From Blastomyces gilchristii SLH14081 (Eukaryota > Ascomycota > Eurotiomycetes > Onygenales > Ajellomycetaceae): 64,000 nucleotides of DNA. The translations under genes and the position numbers were made by a program. The first letter of the stretch is position 1; each line of letters begins with the position of its first letter. The notes under the pieces were generated by a model that saw only the letters and a list, made by a program, of their open reading frames with translations, had not been told where the DNA came from and did no database searches. The stretch spans positions 1,306,793 through 1,370,792 of the forward strand of contig NW_003101668.1 in assembly GCF_000003855.2 (NCBI RefSeq). Reading direction: 5' to 3'. Positions 47,200 to 56,939 of the stretch are shown here, piece by piece.

Positions 47200-48890
47200 T
47201 CACTTTGAAGACTTTTTATAGAATATCAGTGAGTGTCTTCAAGCTCACTGATTCTGCTAGTTTTTTAACTCTCTTACTTCTCTTGACTGTGTATACTGTG
47301 TGCAATCTTTTATATCATGATTTTGATATCTACAGTTGAAGCAAGCTTAATACTCATAATATCAAGATTTTCACTCAGAGAATCTCTTTTTCAGAGGATT
47401 CAGCACTTTAGTAGTAGCATTCAAATCTAGATTTATTGCATTCAGATGTATGACTTATGTTATAGAAGTCTGATTATCTGTTCTTCACTGAGATATACTT
47501 GATTACAATATTTTCTGTTATAATTAACTTGCTTATTCTCATATAATAAGAATGTTATATGCTTCTTTCACTGTGCCTGATTATGAGATTAAATATTTTC
47601 ATTTTACTCTCAACTCAGGTGTAAGATCATGAATGAAGATCTGTAAATAGAAAGATATTAAAAGCTCTTTATTCAACAGGAAATAGTGAAAACTGAAGTG
47701 TGTGAAGTATGATGTAAGATTACTCACTTATCTACACTCAGTGAAGTATTTATAATACTTATCTCATATGTTCACTTTCTCAAAGATGTATAAGATTTAT
47801 TTGAAAAACTTATTTCATATTTATGAGAATAAATATTATTTCAGATCTGTGAGATTTATCTTTTTATCTATGATTCATAATAACTTCACTTTTCTGTATA
47901 GAAACACAGCAGATCTTAAGACTTGTTGAAATTCTGTTAACTGTCTGTCTGTAAGTTTATATTCAATCTGATAATATGATTACATCTGACTTAGTCAGCT
48001 GATTACAGCATCATTTTTTCAGTCATTATTAAAGCTTAATAACTCTGACAGATCTTTCAGCTTGATATATTTCATATTCAGATTCTCATTCTGCACAGCA
48101 GTCTTCAATGATGTATACACTTCTGAAGAGATTGTGAATAATTGTGATGAGATCTTCAGATTCAGTGTAGTTATCTGTAAATATTTAATCTCTCACTGCA
48201 GGTCTAAGATCTGATTTTCTCTATTCTTATTAATGATGATGATTGTGTCAGTGAAGCTCTTTATTATGAATACTTAATCTGTAGTGAATATCAATTATTA
48301 TTTGACTTTCATCTCAGCCTGTCACTATGTATGCAAGATCTTGATTTTGTTTAGAATTCTCATATATATACAGAGCTTTGATTCTGATTCAGCAGTCTCA
48401 GCTGCTTTTCTTACTGCTTTGAGTAAACTCTCTAGAAGATTCTGTATATCTTCTGATTTAGATAACAGAGAAGAATGTTTGTATTAATTAGAAGAGATAT
48501 TTATTTCAGTGATTTCTTATTAATCATATAATGTCTATTGTTATATTACTATATCATTATATAATTTCTATTATTATTGTACAACTCTGATAATAATCAC
48601 TCTCTTCTTTTTATTCTTCTTTTGAGTCAGAAGTGAACTTCATTGAATCTGATTCACTGCTCTCATTTTCTTTCTCACATCTCATTCATTTGCATATATG
48701 ACATTTATCTGAGTGTGAAGTTTTTCTTCAATAAGTAAAGCAGTATCAATTGAATGTTCTTTCACTCACTGCTCTTTGTATACTATCATTTGAGATGTTC
48801 TAGGATCACACTGGCATGATAACTATAAATCACTTTGTAGATGGAATTATCATGCTCTGAAGAAGCCTGTGCTTCTCACTGATTTTTAGA
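47200..48890 (-). pseudogene. Y-b gag with intact zinc knuckle
   Basis: The knuckle at 47343-47302 reads CFNCRYQNHDIKDC, a perfect CX2CX4HX4C. Upstream the capsid region (about 48060-47640 on minus) shows the Trp-to-TGA pattern but clear gypsy gag layout. The N-terminal part begins MSKN near 48893, close to the primer-binding site. Stops occur throughout. Confidence 0.75.
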
Positions 48891-48902
48891 CATGCTATCA
48901 GA

Positions 48903-49081
48903 TGTGATTCAAAGATTGCTTGAGTCAGCATATGATTACAGACGTATGCCGGCTTCTTATATACTGTACACTAAATTAATTGATGGCTGCTATGACCCCT
49001 TTACATTCGTAAGCGTGTTCGGAAGCGTGTTCGGAAGCGGCCGCGTTATTATCCGGCGGTCGTACGTTCTTCCGAACCACA
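48903..49081 (-). repeat. 5' LTR of Y-b
   Basis: 179 bp, ending GAACCACA. The 49000-49081 end is strikingly unmutated: CCGGCGGTCGTACG and GCGGCCGCG keep all CpG. Directly inside it on minus is the primer-site candidate TCTGATAGCATGTC. Confidence 0.92.
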
Positions 49082-49085
49082 GTTG

Positions 49086-49972
49086 CTGCACACTTCTTAT
49101 TAACATTAATCAGTGACTTCTTCAGGTGCGATCTCAGAGACTCAGAAGCCTGTTCAGATAACGGAGACTCTTGTTTATACATAGACATTCAAGTCTACTT
49201 AATTCATGACATCTGCATTATTATTCTTTAACACAGATATATGAATGACTGAGATGTAATATCATCTGTTATTATTCTGTATACTCTTAAGCTTGATAAG
49301 ATAGTCATTCAATGTTCAGAGTTATATGCAGAAGTCTTTCTAAGTCAGGTCTTTATCTACATTTATAAGAACTTGTAAGAGTTTAAAAGTTAGTATCTTC
49401 TTAAGCATGCTAATCTTTATTCACTTCTCTTAAGATTAACTGTCTGCTTTTAGAATCTTGATATTAAAGTCAGAGATGAATATTATGAGAGAAGTATTTC
49501 TCTATCAGACAATTTGCAATTAATCTAATGTCTTCTGCTGCATAGCAGTGTCTTTGAACAGAATATCAAGATATTTAATAATGTTATCAGATGTATATAA
49601 TACCAATTCACATGTCTTCATTCATAAATGAAACTTCTATTTCATACAATCTTTCAATCAATCATTGATATATCAATCTTAATTAGTTAATAAACTGATA
49701 ATATCTTTATCTATACTTAGTTTCACAAGCATGTCTAATCTTTATGACAGGTAGAAAGTGAGATTAGAAGTATTAAAATATACAGAAGTATCTAGATATT
49801 TCTTCAGTAGTTACATTGTATTCATATCTGATTCAGTCAGTGTTGAAATTGTCTGTGTAGAGGTTTCTTATTGAGTTAATCATTAAATTTCTTTATATTA
49901 ATGTTGTTAATTCATATGCATATCAGCTATCTGTTGTTATTATAATTTCAACATTACTTAAAGTCACTGTGA
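49086..49972 (-). pseudogene. X-b gag remnant
   Basis: Colinear with X-c 38140-39016; the gag core lies near 49390-49760. Ends abruptly after GTCACTGTGA, where Z1 starts. No further X-b sequence is found to the right in this window. Confidence 0.65.
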
Positions 49973-50574
49973 GTCTATTATACAGCTTTTTATATGTAAT
50001 AAATATTTATTTAGCAATCAGTAAATATCTTACTAAGATAAAGGTAATTAATCTATAGAGAGAGAATCTGACTCTTCTCTTAACTATTACTATATTAAGT
50101 ACAGATTTACAACTCAGTAGAGTAATTCTATAACTAGAGAAAGAATATTATATATAAAAATAGTAGTGTCTTCTCTCAAAGATTTCACAGAGAACTAATA
50201 AGAATTGAAGAATAAAAATAAAGAAATATCAAAATGAATAAACTACTGTAGAGATAATAAGCTGAGAAGACTCTGTATCTGTTAGAATATCTTCAGAGCT
50301 TTTCTAGTTATAGGCATTCAGATCTCTATATTAATCAGAGTATAATTTTAACAACACTTATAGCAGTAGTATTACAGATATAATGATGTTTAATATTAAT
50401 ATAATATATATTACAGATGATCTTCTCACTGTTTACTACAGTAATTACTTCGTTAGTGTCAATATATAGAGAAACTGTAAAGTCAGAAACTAGAAATCAC
50501 TATTCACGTTCTCATTTATAAGAATGCAGATTAGATGTTGAATAATAGATCAATGAGAATAGTTTGAGCAAAGT

Positions 50575-51265
50575 ATACTCACTGCAGAAGTTTACAGATA
50601 TTAGTAATTAAATTAGAGATTAACAGCATGCTGAAATCAACAGAGATAATTAAGCAAAAAGTACTTACTATAAAAGTTCACTGATTCAGCAGTTGAATAA
50701 AAGATCAACAGAACTGACTAATCAACAGAGATAATAACTATAAAAGTTTACGGAGTCAGAAGTTAGATAAAAGATTAACAGAGCTGAATAATTAACAGAG
50801 ATAATCACTGTAAAAGTTCACAGATTTAGCAGTTAAACAAAAGATTAACAGAGCTGAATAATCAGAGTTTGAGCAAAGTATACTCACTGTAAAAGTTTGC
50901 AGAGTCAGCAGTTAAATAAAAAATCAACAGAACTGAAGATTAATACAAGTGATTAAGCAAAGTACTTACTACAGAAGTTTGCAGATTCAGCAGTTTGATA
51001 AGAGATTAATAGAACTGACTAATCACAGTTTGAGTAAAATACTCACTGCATAAGTTTACAGAGTTAACAGTTAAATAAAAGATTAAGAGAGCTGAAGATT
51101 AATAGAGATAATTAAGTAAAGTACTCACTGTAAAAGTGTATAGATTTAGCAGTTAAATAAGAGATTAACAGAACTGAATAATCAGAGATTGAGCAAAGTA
51201 CTTACTATAAAAGTTTACAGAGTCAGCAGTTGAATGAAAGATTAACAGAGCTGAATAATTAACAG
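50575..51265. repeat. Minisatellite of about 78-bp units, nine copies, in Z1
   Basis: The block CACTGTAAAAGTTTACAGAG, or close variants, recurs at about 50580, 50665, 50727, 50804, 50884, 50966, 51042, 51124 and 51200. Each is followed by TCAGCAGTTAAATAAAAGAT and an ACAGA(G/A)CTGAATAATC-type stretch. Unit length varies from about 62 to 85 bp. Confidence 0.85.
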
Positions 51266-51336
51266 AGTAAAGTTATCACAGAATTACTAAATAAGGCAAT
51301 TTAAAGCTGAATAATAGCTTATATATACAATAATAG

Positions 51337-51713
51337 TTATTATTATTATTATTATTATTCTTTCATTATACTCATATACAAGCGGAGCTTATGATGAGTC
51401 CTTGCGTGATGTTAAATACAGGTCAAGTGTTGATTATATAGAAGGAAATACAGGTGTTAAGATCACATCAAGATAACAAGAACATAGAAAAATTGAAAGA
51501 AGTGATATTTAGATACATATAATAATAACTTCTCAGCTCAGAAATATAGAGTAATTTATTGAAGTGATTTGTACACTCTCTGTATTTATTAGAAACCTGA
51601 GGTGCTTGAGTGCCGGATTTAATGTATTCTCTGCGGGTTTCGAACTCACATGTCTTGATTTCCCACGCCAAGATACTACCAGGTAGCTGCATTAATCATT
51701 TAGCTACTCAGGC
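51337..51713 (-). mobile_element. SINE S4
   Basis: About 377 bp, minus orientation. Target duplication ATACAATAATAG (51325-51336) against ATACAATGATAG (51714-51725). The head at the right end is mutated (CTACTCAGGC), but box B (GGGTTTCGAACTC on plus, about 51643) and the TTA tail are clear. Confidence 0.9.
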
Positions 51714-52265
51714 ATACAATGATAGTATGTAGTGAAAGAATATAGTAATGAAATAATAATTAAAGTGAATTCTTGTATACAAGAGAGAATATAACCTAAT
51801 AAAGATAATATAATATAGTAGTTAATTATATTATTAAGATCTAGCTATTGTATAGCTTTTTATATATAATAAGTATTTACTAAATAACTAGTGAATATCT
51901 TACTTAGATAGAAGTAATCAGTCTGTAGAAAAAGAATCTGATAAATAAAATCTTATAAAAAAGAAATTAATTTAAAAGAAATATAAATATTTTTTAATAA
52001 TTAAATTATTTTAAAAAGATTAAGAAATAATCAGATTTATAATAATTAAATAGATTTTAAATTGATTTTAAATTCTATTATACAAATTTAAAAGAGAAAA
52101 ATATTAAAAATAATAATTCATTTATATTCAGTTTCTATTTATATAAATATTTATAATAATAAAATGACTGATTTAACTGTAAAACAAAGTTCAGAATTAA
52201 ACAGAGTAATTTAAATAATAGTATTTTAATTGTTTATAAAGAGAAAATTAAACGAATTTAATTTA

Positions 52266-52656
52266 TTATTATTATTATTATTATTCTTAATCTTATTATT
52301 CTTTCATTATACTTATATACAAGCGGAGCTTATGATGAGTTCTTACATGATGTTAAATACAGACTAAGTATTAATTATACAGAAGAAAATACAGATATTG
52401 AGATCATGTCAAGATAACAAGAACATAGAAAATACAAAGAAGTGATAATTAAATACATATAATAATAACTTCTCATCTCAGAAATATAAAGTAATTTTAT
52501 TGAAGTGATTTGTATATCTCTGTATTTATTAGAAATCTGAGATGCTTGAGTTTCAGATTTAATATATTCTCTGCGGGTTTCAAACTCACATGTCTTGATT
52601 TCTCATGTCAAGATGCTATCAGATGACTGCATTAACTATTCAGTCACTGAGACAAA
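52266..52656 (-). mobile_element. SINE S5
   Basis: About 391 bp, minus orientation, in T2. Target duplication GAATTTAATTTA (52254-52265) against GAATTTTATTTA (52657-52668). This is the most mutated SINE copy: box B reads GGGTTTCAAACTC on plus, and the head ends TCACTGAGAC. Confidence 0.88.
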
Positions 52657-52921
52657 GAATTTTATTTAAATAAATGAAATAAAAATTAACAGAATTTACA
52701 AAAAAAAGTATATATTATTTAAAATTTAAAATAAAACTTAAATAAAAATTTTATTTAATAAAATATAAAAAGAAAATATTTTTATTTATAATTCAGTTAA
52801 AATTAAAATATAATTATTTTAAATTTCCTATACAAAGATTTAATAACAGATTTAATTCAATAAAATACTTATTTTATAATTTAAATGAAAATTCTAAGTA
52901 TATTGTAATATACTATATATT

Positions 52922-53601
52922 TGTGATTCAAAGGTTGCTTAAGTCTAGACTGACTGTGTGACCGTGTCTGAGACCAGGATCAGAATATTTGATAATCTTA
53001 TTATCAATTCAACTGATCTCATTACACTGTTTTAACATTAGATAGTAGTCTCATACTGTCTCAGTGAGACTTACTGTCTACTCTTATCACATTTTCTAAA
53101 TAAGATCATGATTTTCACTTCTCAATTTAAATTATTTTTATTGCTTTAAATGAGTTTAAATCTCATTTGAGTATTATTGAAAAGTGTTACTTTTTAAAAA
53201 ATTAAAAATAGTTTAAAAAAAACCTTAAAATGTCTAAAAATAGTAACTTTATGCTAAGAATGAAACTAAATGAGATTAAATGAGATCACTTTCTTATTTT
53301 TTCTAAGTCATGATCTCATTTTGAGATCTGATATATAGTCACTTTGCATGTTTTTTTAATGATTAGTCCCAGTAGGATTCACACCAAGAAATGTATGAGA
53401 TCAGATCAAATGAAATCAAACATGAAATTCATGATCCTGGCGGCCAGTCTACTTGAGCCAGCGTATGATTACAGGCGTACGCCGGCTTCTTATATATGTT
53501 ATCTAAATTAATTAGTGGCTGCTAGAGCCTCTTTACATTCATAAGCATGTTCAGAAGTGACTGTGTTATTATTCAGCAGTTATATATTTTTCTAAATCAC
53601 A
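52922..53601 (-). repeat. 3' LTR of Y-c, interrupted
   Basis: Segments 52922-52945 and 53452-53601 together make the 166-bp LTR. The gap is filled by the hAT-like element. Confidence 0.9.
52946..53451. mobile_element. hAT-like non-autonomous DNA element (506 bp) in the Y-c LTR
   Basis: Terminal inverted repeats TAGACTGACTG (left) and CGGCCAGTCTA (right), which agree fully if G-to-A and C-to-T changes are allowed. A second inverted pair, CCAGGATCA, lies just inside both ends. The 8-bp duplication is CTTAAGTC (52938-52945) against CTTGAGCC (53452-53459); the intact LTR of Y-b reads CTTGAGCC at this point. An 8-bp duplication is typical of hAT transposons. The interior is AT-rich with no coding potential. 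Confidence 0.82.
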
Positions 53602-56600
53602 TTCTTTCTCCTCAGATTCAGTCACACTCATGTGATTATAATATAAGCCCTAACTTTATGTGAATTAGCATACTGCTAGTGATTGTACAGTCTATCTCTG
53701 ATTTAACTAACATTCTGCTTACACTCTTACAAAGAAACTTTCACTATATTACATTACTTATTTACTAACTTTTTTCATTCTTCAACTATCTTCTTCATTA
53801 TTATCATTATTAAACATTATTATCTTATATAAGGTTTCTGTTTCTTCTTCTATTTAATATCTTCTATTTATTCATCAATCACATTATATATGTTTCTGAT
53901 AATGACTTTTCATTCTCATAATAAGTATTATTATAGTGCTTATACTGAGCAGTTTATTAGCAGTAAGTGTAACACATTGTGAAATATGACCAGAACTTGT
54001 TTATCTTCTAATAATTGCTAGAATACTATTATAAATGACACATCTTCTTCATCTCTCTATACATTCTTGATTCTTTTCTTCTTAGTAGACATCTGATCAT
54101 GTTTTCTGACATAATTTGTATGAACACAGATACTGATATGTTTGTTTTTATTTAAATAGAATCTTCATACATCGACAAATTCATATCTGTTAATGATAGT
54201 GAACATCTTAATGTTGAATTGTTAGTTGAGAACTTGAAGACTGTGATAATGAAGAAATTGTCTATATCATGTGTGACCGAGTCTTTCATGTCTCTGTCTA
54301 CTCTCTCTATTTCTTTCTCTATCACTCTCTCTCAATCTTCTACACTTATCTCTGCATCTGATTCTTCTGCTTCTGTTACCTCTGCTTCTGCTACTTCTGT
54401 TTCTGCTACTTCTGCTACTGTTATCAGCTCTTCTTATTTCAAGAAGATATTGCATAGATATGATAAATCATATTTTTCAGTGTATACACTTCTGCTCTTT
54501 TTACTGACCTCTAGAACAATTTATTATACAAAGACTGTGTATAATATAACTATCTGAAGCTCAGTTACAGATACTGATTAATATATTTGTTTTAAATATT
54601 TGTGATGAGATAATTGTGTATTTATATCAGAGAATTACTCTTCTCTTTAACAGTGTTAAAATTATAAGTCTTTTTCTTTCATCTTTTCTTTCTGATACTG
54701 ATTTTTCTATTCTTAGAGGAAATTGTTATGGGTTTTATTATGTATAGAGTCATGATATTCACAGATACTAAGAAACTTTTTACAATTATTAAATTCAATA
54801 TTGTGAGTATATCTGCTCTAATGAATTTCTTTGAAATGATAGACCTGTATCAGTCTATTCTCTGCTGTCTGTTATCTGACTTCATTGTGCAGGTGAAGAA
54901 TATGTGTGTTTTCAAAAACAGAAATACAGACATCATACTCTTTTACACCTGCAGATGTGAGACTTGTACATCTTGTCTGAGATATTATTATGAAAATAAG
55001 CTGTTCATGTGCTGTATTCTGCTTCCTGCATTTTCTCATGTCTCTCTCTCTCTTTCTAAGAAGCCTTGTATGTGTTGTAATTATGTGTACAACTCTAAGA
55101 TCAGCAGGTGTTTATTCAGTAACTGTTCTCATTTCTGATTTTACAGTTTTATATATTAATAATGATTCTTAGTTGCTTCAGTATCAGAGATTATTTTAAT
55201 TTCTGAAGATGATAATGCTGCTGAGACTATTCTCTTTCACTCTTAAGCACTTCTCATCATTTTCTTCTCTCTTCTCTGCAAGGAAGATTGTGTGCACATT
55301 AGATTGTAAGTGTTTAACTTCAGATAACTTTCACTGTTATTCATTCAGTCTGTCTGTGTTCTCTTCTTCTTTTATTTCTCTCATCTCTGTTCTTCCTGCT
55401 CTGGCTTCTGATTCTGTGAGTCTCATGCTCTTCTTAAATTTTTCTATACACACATGTACACATTTCTATATTAATATTTCAGTCAATCTTGTGATAAATA
55501 ATATTAATGTCATACACAGAGCAGTAGAGAAATCAGAGACATGCACAGCATTATTGTGAGAGCAGCTTGCAGCTGTTGAATCTCTTACAGATCTTGAGTT
55601 TTGAAATTTTCTTTATTATTAATGTTTTTCAGATGATGTGATGTTTGAAAATGAATAGAATATGTAATATATGAAAATGAATAGAGTGTGTATAATATCA
55701 TTTATCTTTTTACAGTTAACTCTTACAGTTGATAATTAATTCATTATCTCTTAAGTCATTCTCTTTTCTTTTCTTATACTTTTTCTTTGTCTGCTAGTTA
55801 CTACTCTTATACAATCTCTATATAATACAGTATTCAGTGACTAGATGCAGCAGCTTTCACTCTTGTAACTCTGTCTCACATATTATACTGTCTCTCTTCA
55901 TCTGCTTAGATCACTACAGTGAACAGCTCATTGAAACTAATCTTATCTGATTTCTGAGCATTCTCAGAGATTGAGATGACTTAATCTTATATATCTGCAG
56001 ATGTTTCAGATGCTTCATTCTTCATTATCTTTATAATTAAACTGATATAAACAGTTAAATTCAACTCTGAATTTCTTTTTCTTCTATGATCTGACTCATA
56101 TACAAGTCTGTCACTCTGATATCACTCTTTGCCATGTTGTGTCTACTGTCTATAGCATAATATCATTCAGCTACCCCGGTGGCCGAATGATTAATGCGGC
56201 CACCCGGTAGCGCCTTGGCGTGGGAAACCAGGGCGTGTGGGTTCGAAACCCGCAGGGGATACATTAAATCCGGAACCCAAGCACCTCAGGTTCCTAATAA
56301 ATACAGAGGTGTACAAATCGCTACAATAAAATTGCTCTATGTTCCTGGGCTGGGAAGTTATTATCACATGTATTTAATTGTCACTCCTTTGTATTTCCTA
56401 TGTTCTTGTTATCTTGGCATGGTCTCAACACCTGTATTTCCTCCTGTATAACCCAACACTTGGTCTGTATTTAACATCACGCAAGACTCATCATAAGCTC
56501 CGCTTGCATATAGTATATGAAGAATAATAATAATAATAATAATTCATTCAGCTGACTACAGTCTCATCACTTATTAAAGTGTGATATTTATCTGATTTCT

Positions 56601-56900
56601 TCATTACTTTTCATTCTTTTCTTATAATTATGAAAAACATCAGAATAAGTGAGATTATTCAATTTATAAACATCTATAATTTCTCTTACTTTACAAGACT
56701 TTTCAATTATAAGTCTCTTCTTTTTTGACACTGATAATAGTACTGTGAATAATTATAATTTACTTAAGTGTTATATCTTCATCTCTATAAGACATGAATT
56801 ATTTATTAAGTTGTATAAAATCTGTTTCTCTGATTCTTTCAATGCATATATTCTCAGAGAATGTGATTTAAGTATTTTATAGAGCTTGAATCATCTAGAT
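53602..56900 (+). other. Y-c: extra block with antisense open frames
   Basis: Open frames opposite to pol: 54219-54557 (112 codons), 54728-55138 (136 codons) and 55209-55559 (116 codons), colinear with those of Y-b. The middle one is cysteine-rich: CRCETCTSCLRYYY near 54951-54992 and a later CMCCNYVYNS near 55068-55100. The third contains SVNLVINNINVIHRAVEKSE. An acceptor-like TTCTATTCTTAG precedes 54718. SINE S6 lies in this block. Function unknown. Confidence 0.45.
56173..56544 (+). mobile_element. SINE S6, best preserved copy
   Basis: 372 bp, plus orientation, in the extra block of Y-c. Target duplication CATTCAGCT at 56164-56172 and 56545-56553. Retains nearly all CpG and CC/GG: the head CCCCGGTGGCCGAATGATTA carries box A and GGGTTCGAAACCC near 56240 carries box B. 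The 5' CCCC and the GGGG at about 56254 can pair like an acceptor stem. Tail of AAT units. Confidence 0.95.
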
Positions 56901-56939
56901 TGAAACTTCTCAGAATTCTCATTGTATATAAGAACTCAT

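Larger units (their letters stand above)
40769..49081 (-). mobile_element. Y-b: complete Ty3/gypsy retrotransposon, best preserved Y copy
   Basis: 8313 bp, two LTRs of exactly 179 bp (40769-40947 and 48903-49081), 4-bp duplication GTTG at 40765-40768 and 49082-49085. Coding on minus. It has no SINE inside, so it gives the true family length of about 8.2 kb: gag about 48890-47200, knuckle 47343-47302, protease-RT-RNase H-integrase about 47000-43900, then an extra block 43900-40948. Confidence 0.95.
10631..49972 (-). mobile_element. X-b: Ty3/gypsy element in pieces, host of five further insertions
   Basis: Pieces in order: 3' LTR 10631-10916; 3' noncoding 10917-11242 and 20167-20292; pol 25445-27560, 27934-28133 and 39670-40768; gag side 49082-49972. 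The intruders are Y-a, W, SINE S3, X-c and Y-b, each with target duplications. Joined, the pieces are colinear with X-c. The 5' LTR is not seen: Z1 begins where X-b stops at 49972. Strand is given for pol. Confidence 0.85.
49973..51945. mobile_element. Z1: unclassified LTR-like, probably non-autonomous element
   Basis: The first 540 bp (49973-50510) match Z2 at 62745-63330. A related 100-bp piece starts again at about 51846. Between them there is no recognisable coding sequence, only a minisatellite (50575-51265) and SINE S4. This is consistent with two LTRs around a short non-coding interior, the second cut at 51945 by LINE sequence. Ends and target duplication were not established. Confidence 0.45.

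Noticed and set aside
50575..51265. CRISPR-like array
   Set aside because: Units are similar along their whole length with variable spacing, there are no distinct spacers or cas genes, and the context is eukaryotic transposons. It is a minisatellite.
54267..54455. Arg/Ser-rich 62-codon frame on minus
   Set aside because: Complement of the Ser/Thr-rich low-complexity part of the antisense block; it is not kept open in the other Y copies.
56174..56262. A functional tRNA gene
   Set aside because: Boxes A and B and stems are tRNA-like, but the same head occurs seven times followed by the same body, AAT tail and target duplications, which is a SINE.
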